NCBI GenBank assembly: GCA_047495785.1
Contig: JBLDXI010000019.1
Coordinates: 1,488,001-1,552,000 of the forward strand
DNA: 64,000 nucleotides
Reading direction: 5' to 3'
Origin: Lepidodermella squamata
Lineage: Eukaryota; Gastrotricha
In this document: positions 22,292 to 33,608 of the stretch, piece by piece
How the letters are laid out: each line of letters opens with the position of its first letter
Numbering within the stretch: the stretch's first letter is position 1
Program-made: the position numbers and the translations under genes
The notes under the pieces: model-generated
The model's database searches: none
Seen by the model: the letters and a program-made list of their open reading frames with translations, nothing else
Told to the model about the DNA's origin: nothing

Positions 22292-25200
22292 TTAGTAAAC
22301 CATGACGCGTCCGAAAACCATGGCGCCAGTGCCGTCTTTCTCAACGGAGACATATCGGCCCTGAAGAGGCGGCGTGCAGTGGGCTGTTATTGCCTGGCTG
22401 GGAATCGGCATCGGAGCCCGCAGGCCATCTGTCCAGATGTCACATACGGCGTTTGGCGACAGCGATGTAGCGGCATCAGTGTTCCCCACTCTGAATGTAA
22501 GCCGCATCGATGCGATGTCGTTATCTGCTGGCCAACCCCCGGCGATAGCCACGAGAACTACTTTCGAAACATACTGGTTAACCCCTAGATCTACCTGGAG
22601 CCACCATGCCGCCGGGAAGATTGCTGCTGCGTTAGGTTGTCCCGGCGTCGTGAGGCCAATCAAAGTGCTGGCACTTATCGATGAAACATTCGTTGTCACT
22701 GTTTTATATGCTGCGAAATCGGTAGAGTTATCACTGTAGATCCTAATCTGGCAGATCTCCATTGGATTTTCATTTGCCCCCATTGCAGTGACGTAACGAG
22801 CAGTGACTGGCTTCAAGCACGGGATGGCGACCGTGCTTCCATACCGTAGCTTGGGATAGAGTAGATATGGGCTTCCGCAAACTTCCTGATTTTCTACTGT
22901 AGCAGCTGTCGGCGGAGAGTTGCCAAGCCTGACACCCAGATAGTTGGACGCCACCGAATATTCAGGATAGCTGCAGCCTTTGAAGCCAAATCGCCCTGTT
23001 GGGAAGTTGAAGAATTCGTCGATGTAGAGCCTCACTGCCTGTGTGACGACAACGGGTTTAAGATAGTTGATCATGGGATTAGGATTCATAGCTGCATTTG
23101 GTCCATCGAAAATGCGAATGCGAGATCCGTTGTTTCTGAAGGTGTAAGCAGTCCATATATTCGCATCAAGAGAAGTCATCAGGTGGAATTTCGTGATCCA
23201 GGCAGTTTTTGCATTATTACACTGTACAAGAACTGTAGTGACGATTTTCGAACCTGGGAACTTCGCTTGATAGTACAGTTCTGCATCGGTAGGCAAGGGA
23301 ATCCAATCGGTTGAATAATTGATTTCGGGTCTAACGTTAGTGACTTGCCCATTGCTGTTTGACGAAACTGCGTCGGAGGCGTACCAGTCAACCAAGTCTC
23401 CCCGGCAGAAGAAATCTGAAGAAATTGCGGCTTGTTGAATACACAGAAGTTTAAAGCAATAATAACATTTACCTGGACATCCTCGCAGCATGAATCTCAT
23501 ACCTATTCCTCCTGACCAAGCCGCTGGATAAATTCTCATTCTCCTACCGAACAGAGGAGGCCGGAAGTAGTTCCACACAACTGTATCTGCATCTGTGTTA
23601 CCATTGAAATACTTAAATTCAACAGTTGAATTATTTTTTGTCAGCGAAAAAGCTTTACATAAATACCTTGACGGAAGGCTCTTTTCCAGGTATGTATGCC
23701 GGAATGTACCTGAAAACCGTTGAATACACAACAACCCAGAATTTTGTGACAAAATAGCCAGTGGAGTAGTCGCCTTGTGTTCCGATTGACGTCACTGTGA
23801 CTGTTTCTGCCAAATCTATTTGAAAATTTTGCCCTGCATCCGTAGTGGCCAGTTGTAGACAGCAAGAAACGGATCCAGGTGTGTTTGCGTCCCCTATCCA
23901 TCTGCCGTTGAGGCGATGCTGGTTGAAATTGACATTTGCGGGTGATACATAAGTTGCTGAGCCAGTAACCGTGGACTTGGATGACAGATCGATTTCGCAT
24001 GTATGTCCTTGAACTATTACGTCCATTTACAATTGAGAAACATAGCTAAATATCTTGTATTTTAATCCAACTCACGCATGGTTGGGCCAGGACACGCGGT
24101 AGCGATTTCCGCAGCTAAATATTGATTTACAGCGCCCTGGTAAATTGCAAGACAAGCGTAGTCGCCGTTTGCCCTGTAGCTGTAATACGAATCCCTTCCG
24201 AGGTAAAACCGTCCTGTGAGAACATATCGCGAATTCACTGGCAAGTTAGCAGATGTCATTGTAGCTCCGTCTAAATAGCCGCGGAATTTCAAGGTTGACA
24301 TGTCGACGGTAATCATGTGATGCTGCCACGTATTGAACGGGCTTGTCGCATTAACCACTGTTGCTGGCTGGATTGCATTTTCAACTCCATTAACAGTAGT
24401 TAAAGCTTGATAGAACATGTTTCCGGGCGTTGTCAATCGAATAAGATACCATGGATCGTAAGTAGAGCCACTTATTTTGTCGATATTCAAAATCGGAATG
24501 CTAACCGCATTGGCCGTTTCTCGACTGTAATAGAATACGCCAGCGGTATAGGAAGTGGTATTAGAAGTAGTTCCATAGCCGACCAGCATATTTGCCTGCG
24601 AAGAGTAGTAAAAATTTGACCAGCTTACATTTGCATGCAAGCTCGAAGTTTCATTCGTAGAATAAGGGAACGTGGGTGCCAAAAAATAGCCATTGGACGC
24701 CGTCCATGGCATCGTATTGTCATCGATGCCTCCTCTTCCAAACGACCCGTCCAATGGCGAGTTGAACGCAGACATCATATCCGGCGCAGATGTCAAGGGG
24801 CATCGCCTCAACGAGTAGATCTGCTTACGGGTTAGTACGGTTCCGTAGACTAGTAAACAGGCGATATCAATTCCCGGTAGACCGCCGATTCTGAATACAT
24901 TGGTCGATGTTTCGAGGCTTATCGAGCAAACCAAGTTAGCCGAAGCCACAACTTCGCCATCTAGGTATATTTGAAGATTTGGGGAGTTTGTAGGATGGTA
25001 CCACAACGCAACATGGGCCCAGTTTTTCAAAATCAAACGTCTTGCCGACGTGATTGTCTGACTTACAGCTTGGTTCTGGCATTTGGCGTAAACCGTAAGA
25101 TAATTATTTTGAATGCCCAGAGTAACAGTTGCATTCGTTGTAGAGTAAAACCAGCCCATGACTGTTCCGTTGTTACTGGAAGTCACGTTGAGTTGTAGTA

Positions 25201-27954
25201 GCACTGTAAAGGCAGACTGCAGGCTCAGAGCATTCGCGGGCGCTAATGTGATCGGCATCTCCAAGTAGTCTCCTGTAGACTGAAAGCTCCAAGAGCTGCA
25301 ATATTATATCCGCATTTCGTCAAGGCTGGAGTAGGTCACATCTCAAAACTCACGTCGAACTGAAACCGTAAATTTTCGAGCATATAGGATTTCCCACAGA
25401 TGTAAAGTTGGCACCGAAAGATACCAAGTCACTCAATGAGCAAGCTAGTGGAAATACAGCCACAGGTTGTGGGGCTGTTTTACAAATTCATAATGAGACT
25501 ATGCCTTTCAACGAGAGAAAGACTCAACTTTGCCATGGACAGAGACTAGCCTGTTCGATCTCGGAATGATCCAGGCCTCTTTTGTAGAACTGCATGCAGG
25601 CGATTCTACCGTTCCACGCCCCGTTCATCATGAAATACTGCGACAGTTTGAAAGCGTCGGAAGCGCAGCCGACTTGTGCGATTGCACGGTCCTGATTGTC
25701 GATGAAAATTCGTGCGATTCCACTGGAGCAGTCAACCGTCAGGGCAAAGAAAAACCATCGGTTTTGCGGTACCACGACGTCACTTTGAGGCCACGCCCAT
25801 GAAGTTGATGTGCTAGTTGAGTAGTCAACCTTGATAGCTCGATTGCTCGCAAGAATTTTAATGTTGAGCCGCATAGCCCTTAAAAATGCAGAATTACGTA
25901 TGACATATGCCTGAAGTAATGGAAATGGATAGCAAACCCGTTATTCATCATATTTTTCATCAGAAATACGTCGCTTGTGGCGGAAGTGTAGAATATCCAC
26001 ATAGCAAAGGTCCAGCCGTTTGAGGTGACCAAATTGTTGATGTTGGTCGTCCTAACTAAAGCATACCTATCCACGCCGCTCCATTGCAACGCCCCCATGG
26101 GCCGGCCGTCAACACCATCACCATATGTCAATTGGTTTGAGAAAACCGCATGGTTCCAATTCTCTGACATATCATCTCCCCCTCGCAAGATATCGAATAG
26201 CCAGAGACCATCCGGATTGAGAGTCACAAGCGGAGTCATGGTTGGAGACACAATCTCGACAGATGATATTGGCACGCTGGTTCCCAGGTCCACTGTTACG
26301 TAAGGACGTGCATTAGCGTAGCTTGGAAGGATACGGGTGCAGTTCTGTATATGCTGCATGCGAATAATCCTCGGCTTCGTTAAAACCGATGGGTCAGATA
26401 ATTTTGACATTGAGTTTGTATCGTAAGAGGATGCCGTGACCGTTGCATTCACAGCGATGTTTTTCAAGTAGCTAGGGATAGCTGTAAAATCAAGAATTAC
26501 TTATTTGTTAAAAGCCTTATTTACTACAAATGCATACTTTTACAGCCTAGCAATTCAACCCGATAACAGATCGCCGTTGAAAACGAAATAGGGACAACGT
26601 TGAAGAACTGTGCGACTACTGCAGTCGGGAATTTGATTGTAACCGGCGTGGATGGGTTTGTGTTCCCAGCAAATGCGCGATTTCCCGTTGAATCTTTGGC
26701 TTCCAACCATGCATCCGTCAGCTTGGCTTTGAACCTTATATAGAAGCTGGTGACCCACGCTGTTAGATTCTTGCAACCTTGTACTTCGATGCCGGTGACC
26801 ACCGTCTGCTTCCGGAGATCGATCAGCAAGTTCGAAGGGTTGTTTGTCAATGCCATTCCCCAATTAAGACGCTCGAAGAACGATGTTGCTGTTGCGCCAG
26901 GTGCAATTAGTTGGCTACTGCTGATTTCGCCGTTTTCAATGCCGAGAGGATCCATGCATTCCGCAGGGCAGCCATCAAACCGAAAACTCGCGCAGTAAGA
27001 CGTGCCATTGGCAACAGTCATTGTCATTTTCAAATAGCGTAGCAATGCTGGTTTCGAGAGCTGAAAGGTGACAGTTTGGCTCGGAACACCATTAATCAGC
27101 TAATTTTACATTCATTGACAAGCTTCAAGTTTCAGGTTTCATGTTATACATACCTTGGGCTGCCCATTTCCAGTAGTTAGTGGACGATAGTAGACGTCAT
27201 CTAGGCTTGAATCAACTTTGAACTGTGGAATGCATGACGCATCCACGCATTCGTACCATAGCTGTGTAAGCCAAACATATCTTTGCAGATCGACTTCGAA
27301 CCAGCTGCCAACAGGTGATCCTGAAGCGAAGCATGCTCGAGAGAGATGCCCGGCTGTAATCCTTCCAAAAGCAGGTACATCCGCTGGCAAGCTGACCGCA
27401 GAATTTGTAGTTGTAGAGCTCGAGCTATAACCAAGATCGCTGACATAGCTCGTGTCATAGTCGAGAGTTTCGGACGGGACGTTGAAGGCATTGGAATCGG
27501 CCGCCTTTAAGCAAGCAGATCGGTCAGCTCTATTTTTGATGACATCGAAGAACCAGGCGCCCTTGCAATCCTGCTTCTGAGAACGGCATTGAGATGATCT
27601 TCCAACCAAACTTTGTCCGCCGATAACGAACGCGGTGAAGTCTGAATCATCAACAAAATTCGCCAACGTCGAACCTTCTGGCGATATTGTGAACAGAGTG
27701 CATCCCTTGCTGCTTTTCTGGTGTTGAGCAGTTATACAGCGGTGGTCGTTCGTGCAAAGAGAAGCGCAAACGGATTCAACGCTTGCAGCCGTGACCCCAG
27801 CTATAGTGAAACTGTTAAGATTAGCCAAGCCACTGCTCGATGTTGGGCTGACTTTTTTCCCGGGGTATATCCTGTAGTGAGCCCCGCCTTCGCAATAATG
27901 AGCGAAGCCAAGTAGCAACAAGATCAAACTTGAAATGCGTGATCGTGGTGACAT
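22292..27954 (-). CDS. Secreted discoidin/LamG multidomain protein, copy A'
   Basis: Same nine-exon structure as copy A: 27954-27154, 27099-26538, 26481-25938, 25878-25529, 25474-25354, 25295-24076, 24013-23667, 23611-23473, 23415-22292. They close to 1,735 residues. Coding differences are in-frame: one extra residue (PSYANARP), five extra (NIDKISGSTYDPW) and one lost near the C-terminus. An apparent 1-nt deletion (five A's at 25881-25886 against six in copy A) falls in the polypyrimidine tract of intron 3 (25879-25937, 59 nt) and so does not break the protein. Domain order is as in copy A: PAN-like, discoidins, three LamG, discoidins; signal peptide intact. Copy A' looks functional. Exon 1, its upstream region and the first half of exon 6-proximal LamG are almost identical to copy A, while other parts differ. 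Confidence 0.87.
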
Positions 27955-28298
27955 ATTTTATGCTGTTTCACATTCGAGAATGTCTGGCATTTATTTTTTT
28001 GTCTTATTTTTTTGTCTAGAAGGCGACAGTTGCCTTCGGCGCTGCGCGAGGCGAGCCCCGTTTACAGACTCTTCCACTAAATAATTCCAAAGAGTATCCA
28101 TGGCGCAACGAAGCAATTTCTATCGGGTTTGGGAGAAACAATGAAACCGCCGAACATGGCTAAGTTTGAGAATTGTAAATTATTAAGTGTTGCAACCCTA
28201 TTTATTTTAAAGTAAGGCTGGGATATCGATCTGCAGAAACAAACAGGAGCAGCACGGAAAGTCAAAAAAGCTGCATACTTAATTTTGCAAAATGTACA

Positions 28299-29059
28299 TT
28301 TGGATTGCAAAGAAAATGCCTCTGGATTGTATTGATAGTCGATAATCCGACAGTACTGTTCCGACTGTCGAATCAGTCACCTATTGAACTAATTCAAATT
28401 GCCCATTTATCTGTATCTTGATTTATGCCGCCAATTGGGAATTATTCATCGAAAACTAGGTCATTCTTTCGATAAAATTTCACTTTTCGACTATGCTACG
28501 GCTTACTGCTTGGTGTAATTGAGTAAGAGTAACTGCAATTAAAAAGGTTCGGCTTATTCTCGAGATGACCGCAACAAATAATCAAACAACCAGATTCTTC
28601 GTTCTGCGAATGAAGCCATCATTTCTTCGTTCTGCGAATGAAGCCATCATTGATGGCTTCATTCGCAGAACGAAGAATCTGGTTGTTTTGGCGCGTCGTT
28701 AACGATATTATTTGTTGCGGTCAAAACAACCGCAACAATTTGTTGGTCAATTTGTTGGTCAACGCGCCAAAACAACCAGATTCTTCGTTCTGCGAATGAA
28801 GCCATCATAATGATGGCGCGTCGTTGGATATCCAAACTCCTCCGCAAAGTATCTAATTGCAGCCGAAAAAATGATTCGGCATAGCAAATTCATGGGCCCC
28901 GAATTCATGCGTAAAAGAGCCGCTAATGACCAACCTACGGCTGGCTTTCGTCTGGTGAAATCTGCTAATGAGAAACAGCCGCACAGCCGCTCCAATCAAG
29001 AGCTTACAACTTACATTGAACACCTTTCACTTCTTCTAATATTTTTTTGCTGAAATAAA
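28299..29059. other. Intergenic region between divergent genes
   Basis: It separates the start of copy A' (minus) from the Thr-rich gene (plus). Its only clear structure is the nested inverted repeat at 28566-28825. No coding sequence is seen. Confidence 0.5.
28566..28825. repeat. Nested inverted and direct repeats forming perfect hairpins
   Basis: The word CTTCGTTCTGCGAATGAAGC occurs three times forward (about 28598, 28625 and 28783) and once inverted (about 28656-28675). The second forward copy and the inverted copy abut around 28650, giving a perfect hairpin of about 25 bp with almost no loop. 28651-28700 also pairs with 28760-28808 (AACGCGCCAAAACAACCAGA against its complement), and GACCGCAACAAATAAT at 28566 pairs with ATTATTTGTTGCGGTC near 28707. 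It looks like nested MITE insertions or rearranged foldback ends. Confidence 0.8.
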
Positions 29060-31636
29060 ATGTTACATTATCTTGTCGGATTTATTATGTTAGCCTGCAT
29101 CGTTTCGCCTTCAGTACAATGGCGCCCGGGCGGGAAGGCGAAAACAACGCCGATGAATTCAGGTTCGATGAAATTTCGTGTGACCGGCAAAGTCGTCACT
29201 CCAACGCCGCCAACTGTGAGAACTACGCAACACGTCTGGAGATTCACGGCCAAGACGAGTACAACGATTTCAACTACTTTGAAGCCATTGACAACTATTG
29301 TGAAGCGAAGTGCGATGACAACAATTAATCAACCGCCGAATGATGAGCAGCCTTTCATCTGGAAAGAATCAGCAACAAATGACGACCGGAATTCTACGAA
29401 TGAAAAGCTCACTTTGCCGGTAGCAGAGGATTCTCTGAATACTACGACAGAAAAGCCTCTCCTTGGTGCAACTCGAACTGCGGACATTGATGAGCTATCA
29501 CGAATTACAAATTACGAATCTCCATCTTTAATAATGATGAATATCACGCTTGACCTTCAAATCAAGGAGGTGAGAATATTTTTCACGTAAAAAACGTGTC
29601 TTATTTATCTTCCTTAAAGCATGTAAATCGCACCAGAAGCAATTCTACAGCGGAAGAATTTGTGAATTGGATACCCAATAGTTCGAATAGTTCCGAAATC
29701 CAGGTGAAAAATGCGAATGATGTTCCAATTTTATATAAAGGTTTTCTATTTTTAGTCTCACGATTTTACGAATTGGATTTACGAATCTAATTTGACTGAA
29801 TTCGCGACGCAAAACGTTAGCGAGTTCAACGAGCCTGAGCCGGTTCCCGTGTCAATGAATGCAACTGTATTTGAGCCGCTAGCTGCTGTATCGGTGAGTG
29901 TAATTCAGCATTTTTTAACGCGTTTTCATTTCAATTTGTGACAGGCATCAACAAGCGTTGGAGATGAGCTTGGAGAGGTTACAACGGTTTTAACTGAAGT
30001 TGTGAATCCTGAGAATAATAACGCGGTATAATTATGAACAACATTTTTTTCTCATGGCCTTAATTTTCGATATATTTCTGTTGGTTCAGACGTTGAATTC
30101 GACTGAAGAAACGCTACAGACTGAATCTACCCCTGAGCTTATTGTCGAGGCTACGCTGGAGCCGGAAACTACCATCTTACCTTCAGTCGAAGATTCCACA
30201 ACCGAAGAGCCGCAGGTATGAATTTTCTTTGAAGCGAAAACTTATAAAGAAAACTTGGGCAGACCGTCATAGCAGCAAATAGCCAAAACAGCCAAAACAG
30301 CAAATGCGACAAAACGGCAACTTTTTCAACTTGCGACATAACAGCAGGAACATGATGCTTCTGTTACATTCTAAGTTTTTGCTGTTTTGTCGCAAAATAA
30401 AAAATGTGCTGTATTGTCGCATTCGCTGTTCTGCTGTTTTGTCGCCGTAACAAAACTTGGCATTCATGTAGAAAAGTTAGTTCAATCGGTGAATACTTTT
30501 ATTAGTGTATCGCATTCATAACCATTTGCAATATTTGCGGGGTAAAGTTTAACTTCGTCTAAATTATATTTTCTGCTAAAAAAAACATGGATCAGCCGCT
30601 ATAGTGATCAATTTTCAAATTTTTCGATTTGAAATTTTATCAAAAAGCCTGATTTTTCACTTATCTTGATCTTAATTCCTAACATTTTATCCCACCTTTT
30701 TAGCTGAAGGCTGAAAATATTGTTTCGAGTACCGGCGCATCAACCATCGTCCTAACCGCAACTGAAGACAGCTCATCAACTGCAGGAGTGGTTTCCAAGT
30801 CTGAAATTACAGAAAGCCAATCGCTAGAAGATCTCACAACCTCAGCCCCTCGGATAGAAAGTAACACGAGTAATGGCGAAACAACAACACCTCCAGATTC
30901 CATAGAAGGTAGTGGAAATACCGAGTCCTTTTTCAACACCACGACTACCCCGGCAGTGTTGACAACCGATTACTTGCAAAGTAACTCGGAGAAGGCGGTT
31001 TCTGAACGCACCGAAACAACGACTATCTTGAGAATTATACCTACTACTTTGCCGCCATTGGTGACTGATTCTGCGGATGGAAGCGGATCCGGAAATGGAA
31101 CTATTGCAGATTGGACATTGGAAGGAAGTGGATCCAATGAAACCGCCCATTCCACAACAACTACGGCTGTCAAGATCGAGACAGTCCCGGTGACTTATGT
31201 TATGACAACTAGCGCAAGCGAAGAAGCGGCTGTAACAACAATATCATTGACAGCTCAATCGTCGCCAGTCGCAGAAACGACTCAGATTACTAGTCATAAT
31301 GACCCGATTTCTCTGCCGACAACTGGCAATGACGAATTAGTAACCCAGCCGTCCGGTTTTATGACTGTTAATGACATGCGTACTCTTGTGGTGCATCTAG
31401 ACAAAGTATGTCCTACTTCAGATTCACTTATTGGCAAGCATCTCGAGCTTCTGTGCCTTGTGCGACACGGTAATGCACCGGCTATTGCTGATTTAATTGG
31501 CGATCTATCGTCCTCGTCGCTGTTCGATGAAGCGTATCACGGCGCGTCAGAATTAACGGCGCGTAAATTAGCCGCTTATCTCGACAACAGCGCTGTGTTG
31601 GAATTGATGGAGCGTGGTGATATCAAGTCAACTTGA
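29060..31636 (+). CDS. Secreted Thr/Ser-rich (mucin-like) protein of unknown family
   Basis: Six exons, all joined in phase 0: 29060-29569, 29620-29703, 29756-29893, 29945-30025, 30090-30215 and 30704-31636, giving 623 residues. An N-terminal signal peptide (LVGFIMLACIVSPSVQ) is followed by a long region dominated by Thr, Ser, Glu and Pro with runs such as STTISTTLKPLTT and SGSGNG, likely O-glycosylated, with several N-x-S/T sites. The last about 110 residues (from GFMTVNDMRTLVVHLDKVCP on, two Cys) look globular, ending LELMERGDIKST. No membrane segment is seen. The C-terminal part matches no family I recognise. The stop faces the nuclear receptor gene tail to tail, with only about 190 bp between them. 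Confidence 0.8.
30270..30450. repeat. Inverted repeat of AACAGC...GCGACAAAAC units in an intron
   Basis: The word AACAGCAAATGCGACAAAAC and variants occur forward at about 30283-30345 and inverted at about 30380-30445 (TTGCTGTTTTGTCGC, TGTATTGTCGCATTCGCTGTT). This makes a stem with multiple registers in the 488-bp last intron of the Thr-rich gene, whose other introns are 50 to 64 bp. It is probably a small insertion. Confidence 0.65.
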
Positions 31637-31825
31637 TTGACGAAAATACGCACACTTGTCTTTAAAGACGATGAAATGTCGGAATAAAAAGTTCGATAGG
31701 AAACGCTTTTTTGTCTTATAGTGATTATTGTTTACTAAAAGAAATGACGTGGATTAATTATACACATTGGTTTAAATATTCGAAATTTGTTTGAAACTGG
31801 GTTGACCGAAATAAGTTCGAATTGT

Positions 31826-33443
31826 TCACAAAATCGTTGATGTAGATAGACTGCGGAGGTGTAGGCACAAATTGTTGTAGTCGAGAAAAACCCCGGTCGC
31901 AATAGGTTCAGCGAACAGACCAGGGTGATTCAAGGCTATTTTAGCCATAGCATCCACTCGAAATTCCTCAGCTAAAGCCAACTTATCGACCAAGCGTAGC
32001 AAGGCGTCTCGGCGAAACGCATCCGTGAACAGACTTTCGGACGGAATCGAGAGCATTGCCCTACCACAACCTGAGAAAAAAATTTAGAAAAAATTTAGAA
32101 AATTCTATTTTCTTACCTTGCTCAAAGCAAACTGCAAATAAGTAAGCCAGCTCTGCCATAGTTGGATTCCACGCGCTGAAATGCTGACAAATATCGCTTA
32201 AAATCTGAGCCGCAGCCTGAAAAATAATCGTGTTATTTTCCGAAGTTTCAGGCTTCGTTTCAAGTACCGAAAATTCAGGGAACAGCCATAAAAATCGCTG
32301 CGTATTATTTCCGAGAATCAGCGACTGGTTACTAGCCGCCATGCGGCAAATTTCAGCCGCGACTAATTTCCCACCGATTCGCGCGAATAGACAGCGCCGG
32401 TTGGCTAGATCCAACGTCGAGTAATTCGGCATTTCGTGAAAATATTTCGAAACGGCGGTTGCAATCAGGTCGAAATGCTCCATAACTACGCGCCACATTT
32501 CAACGCTAGTTGTCACGGCGTAATCCCGATTAACCACCGGCATCTAAAGGGGAAATAATTGAATCAACAATAGTCGAGTGACAAATAAGCCAAACCATAG
32601 CCAGTGAATTAGACAAGTTCGAATAGGCGCGGTAAATCGTATTTATGACGTCACCGTGAATCATGTTCGGCGAATTCGAGGGCTGAATGCTCATTGATAA
32701 TGGTGACGGTGCCGCGCAGGCCAATGGTGATGTTCCGAGTTGCGTTTCATACCGGAAAAAATGGCTTAGTTCCCGGCTTGGTGATTTTTCCAGTTTGACA
32801 TGACATGGAGATAGCAAATTATGCTCACTCCCGCCTGATGACGTTGTAGGCGAGGTTAGTGGAGATGGGTAATTAGCCGAAGCCGATTTCATGCCACTCC
32901 ATGAGACCGTCCGCGAAACTGGCTGGTGCAAGGGGCTCAAGTCCCCGTTTCGGCAATGTTTTTCTAATAATTCGAAATACAGGAATAATTTTGATGAATT
33001 TTAATAAAATTCCATACCAATCCCGGAGGCTATGCATTTATCGTATCGGCATTTCGGGCACGACATCCTCCAAACAAGGCCCGAACTGACTGCCGTAGCG
33101 TTTTTGTTGCCAACAATGCAGTTATTTGTGCCTGAGACGCATCGCAGCGACATTGGCGAGTTGTTTCCAACATTTTTCCGACGGCAGCGATAGAAAAATT
33201 TCTGAAAAATGATTCGAAATTTGTTGCTAGTTATGATGGTCCCTCAGTTAACCTTGCAGGCCTGGCAAATCGGAGTTGAGCTTGTTTGACCGTCCGTGAA
33301 CTCAAACTCGCAAACCTGTGATAGTTCATGCGATGCCTTGAATGAGTTTAAAATTTAGAATATATACAAAACTTACCACACAGCTTCTCATCATATCAGG
33401 AGCAGGTGAATCAATTTCAAATTCGACGATGGATGAAACAAAC
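31826..33443 (-). CDS. Divergent nuclear hormone receptor (first exon not resolved)
   Basis: Minus-strand exons: 33443-33377, 33315-33253, 33201-33018, 32963-32596, 32543-32117, 32070-31826 (stop). The DNA-binding domain is split over three exons: CVVC, then 14 residues to CQACKKFFYRCRRKN (first zinc finger and P-box), then a second finger with C-x6-C-x17-CPKCRYDKCIASG, a wider loop than the usual x9. A Ser/Pro hinge follows, then a helical ligand-binding domain (about 260 residues, with EICRMAASNQSLIL and FLWLFPEF) ending HLRSLSTSTIL. It resembles the expanded nematode receptors derived from HNF4. The start codon must be in an upstream exon, since exon 33443 begins with one leftover base. 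It acts in the nucleus; ligand and targets are unknown. Confidence 0.78.
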
Positions 33444-33608
33444 CTGCAACGGCAGATATGAACTGCTAGGAGATTGATTTTTTTTAATGAACAGTAATGA
33501 GACGTGATTTTTTGACAGCCTGTCGATATAACCAATCAAAAAAGCACCTGAGATAACTTTATTTTGTTTTACTGAATAAATTAAATTAAACACCTCAGAA
33601 GTCGTCAC

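Larger units (their letters stand above)
21733..28298. repeat. Segmental tandem duplication, copy 2
   Basis: This is the partner of 11202-17768. The left breakpoint falls within the copied sushi exon (CTGATCGTTCGATGCTTGCC at both 11202 and 21737), and the right end stops after TTAATTTTGCAAAATGTACAT. Copy 2 lacks the rest of the plus-strand mosaic gene. Confidence 0.9.

Noticed and set aside
25529-26481. Frameshift in copy A' suggesting a pseudogene
   Set aside because: The missing base lies in the polypyrimidine tract of a likely 59-nt intron; both paralogs remain in frame when it is removed.
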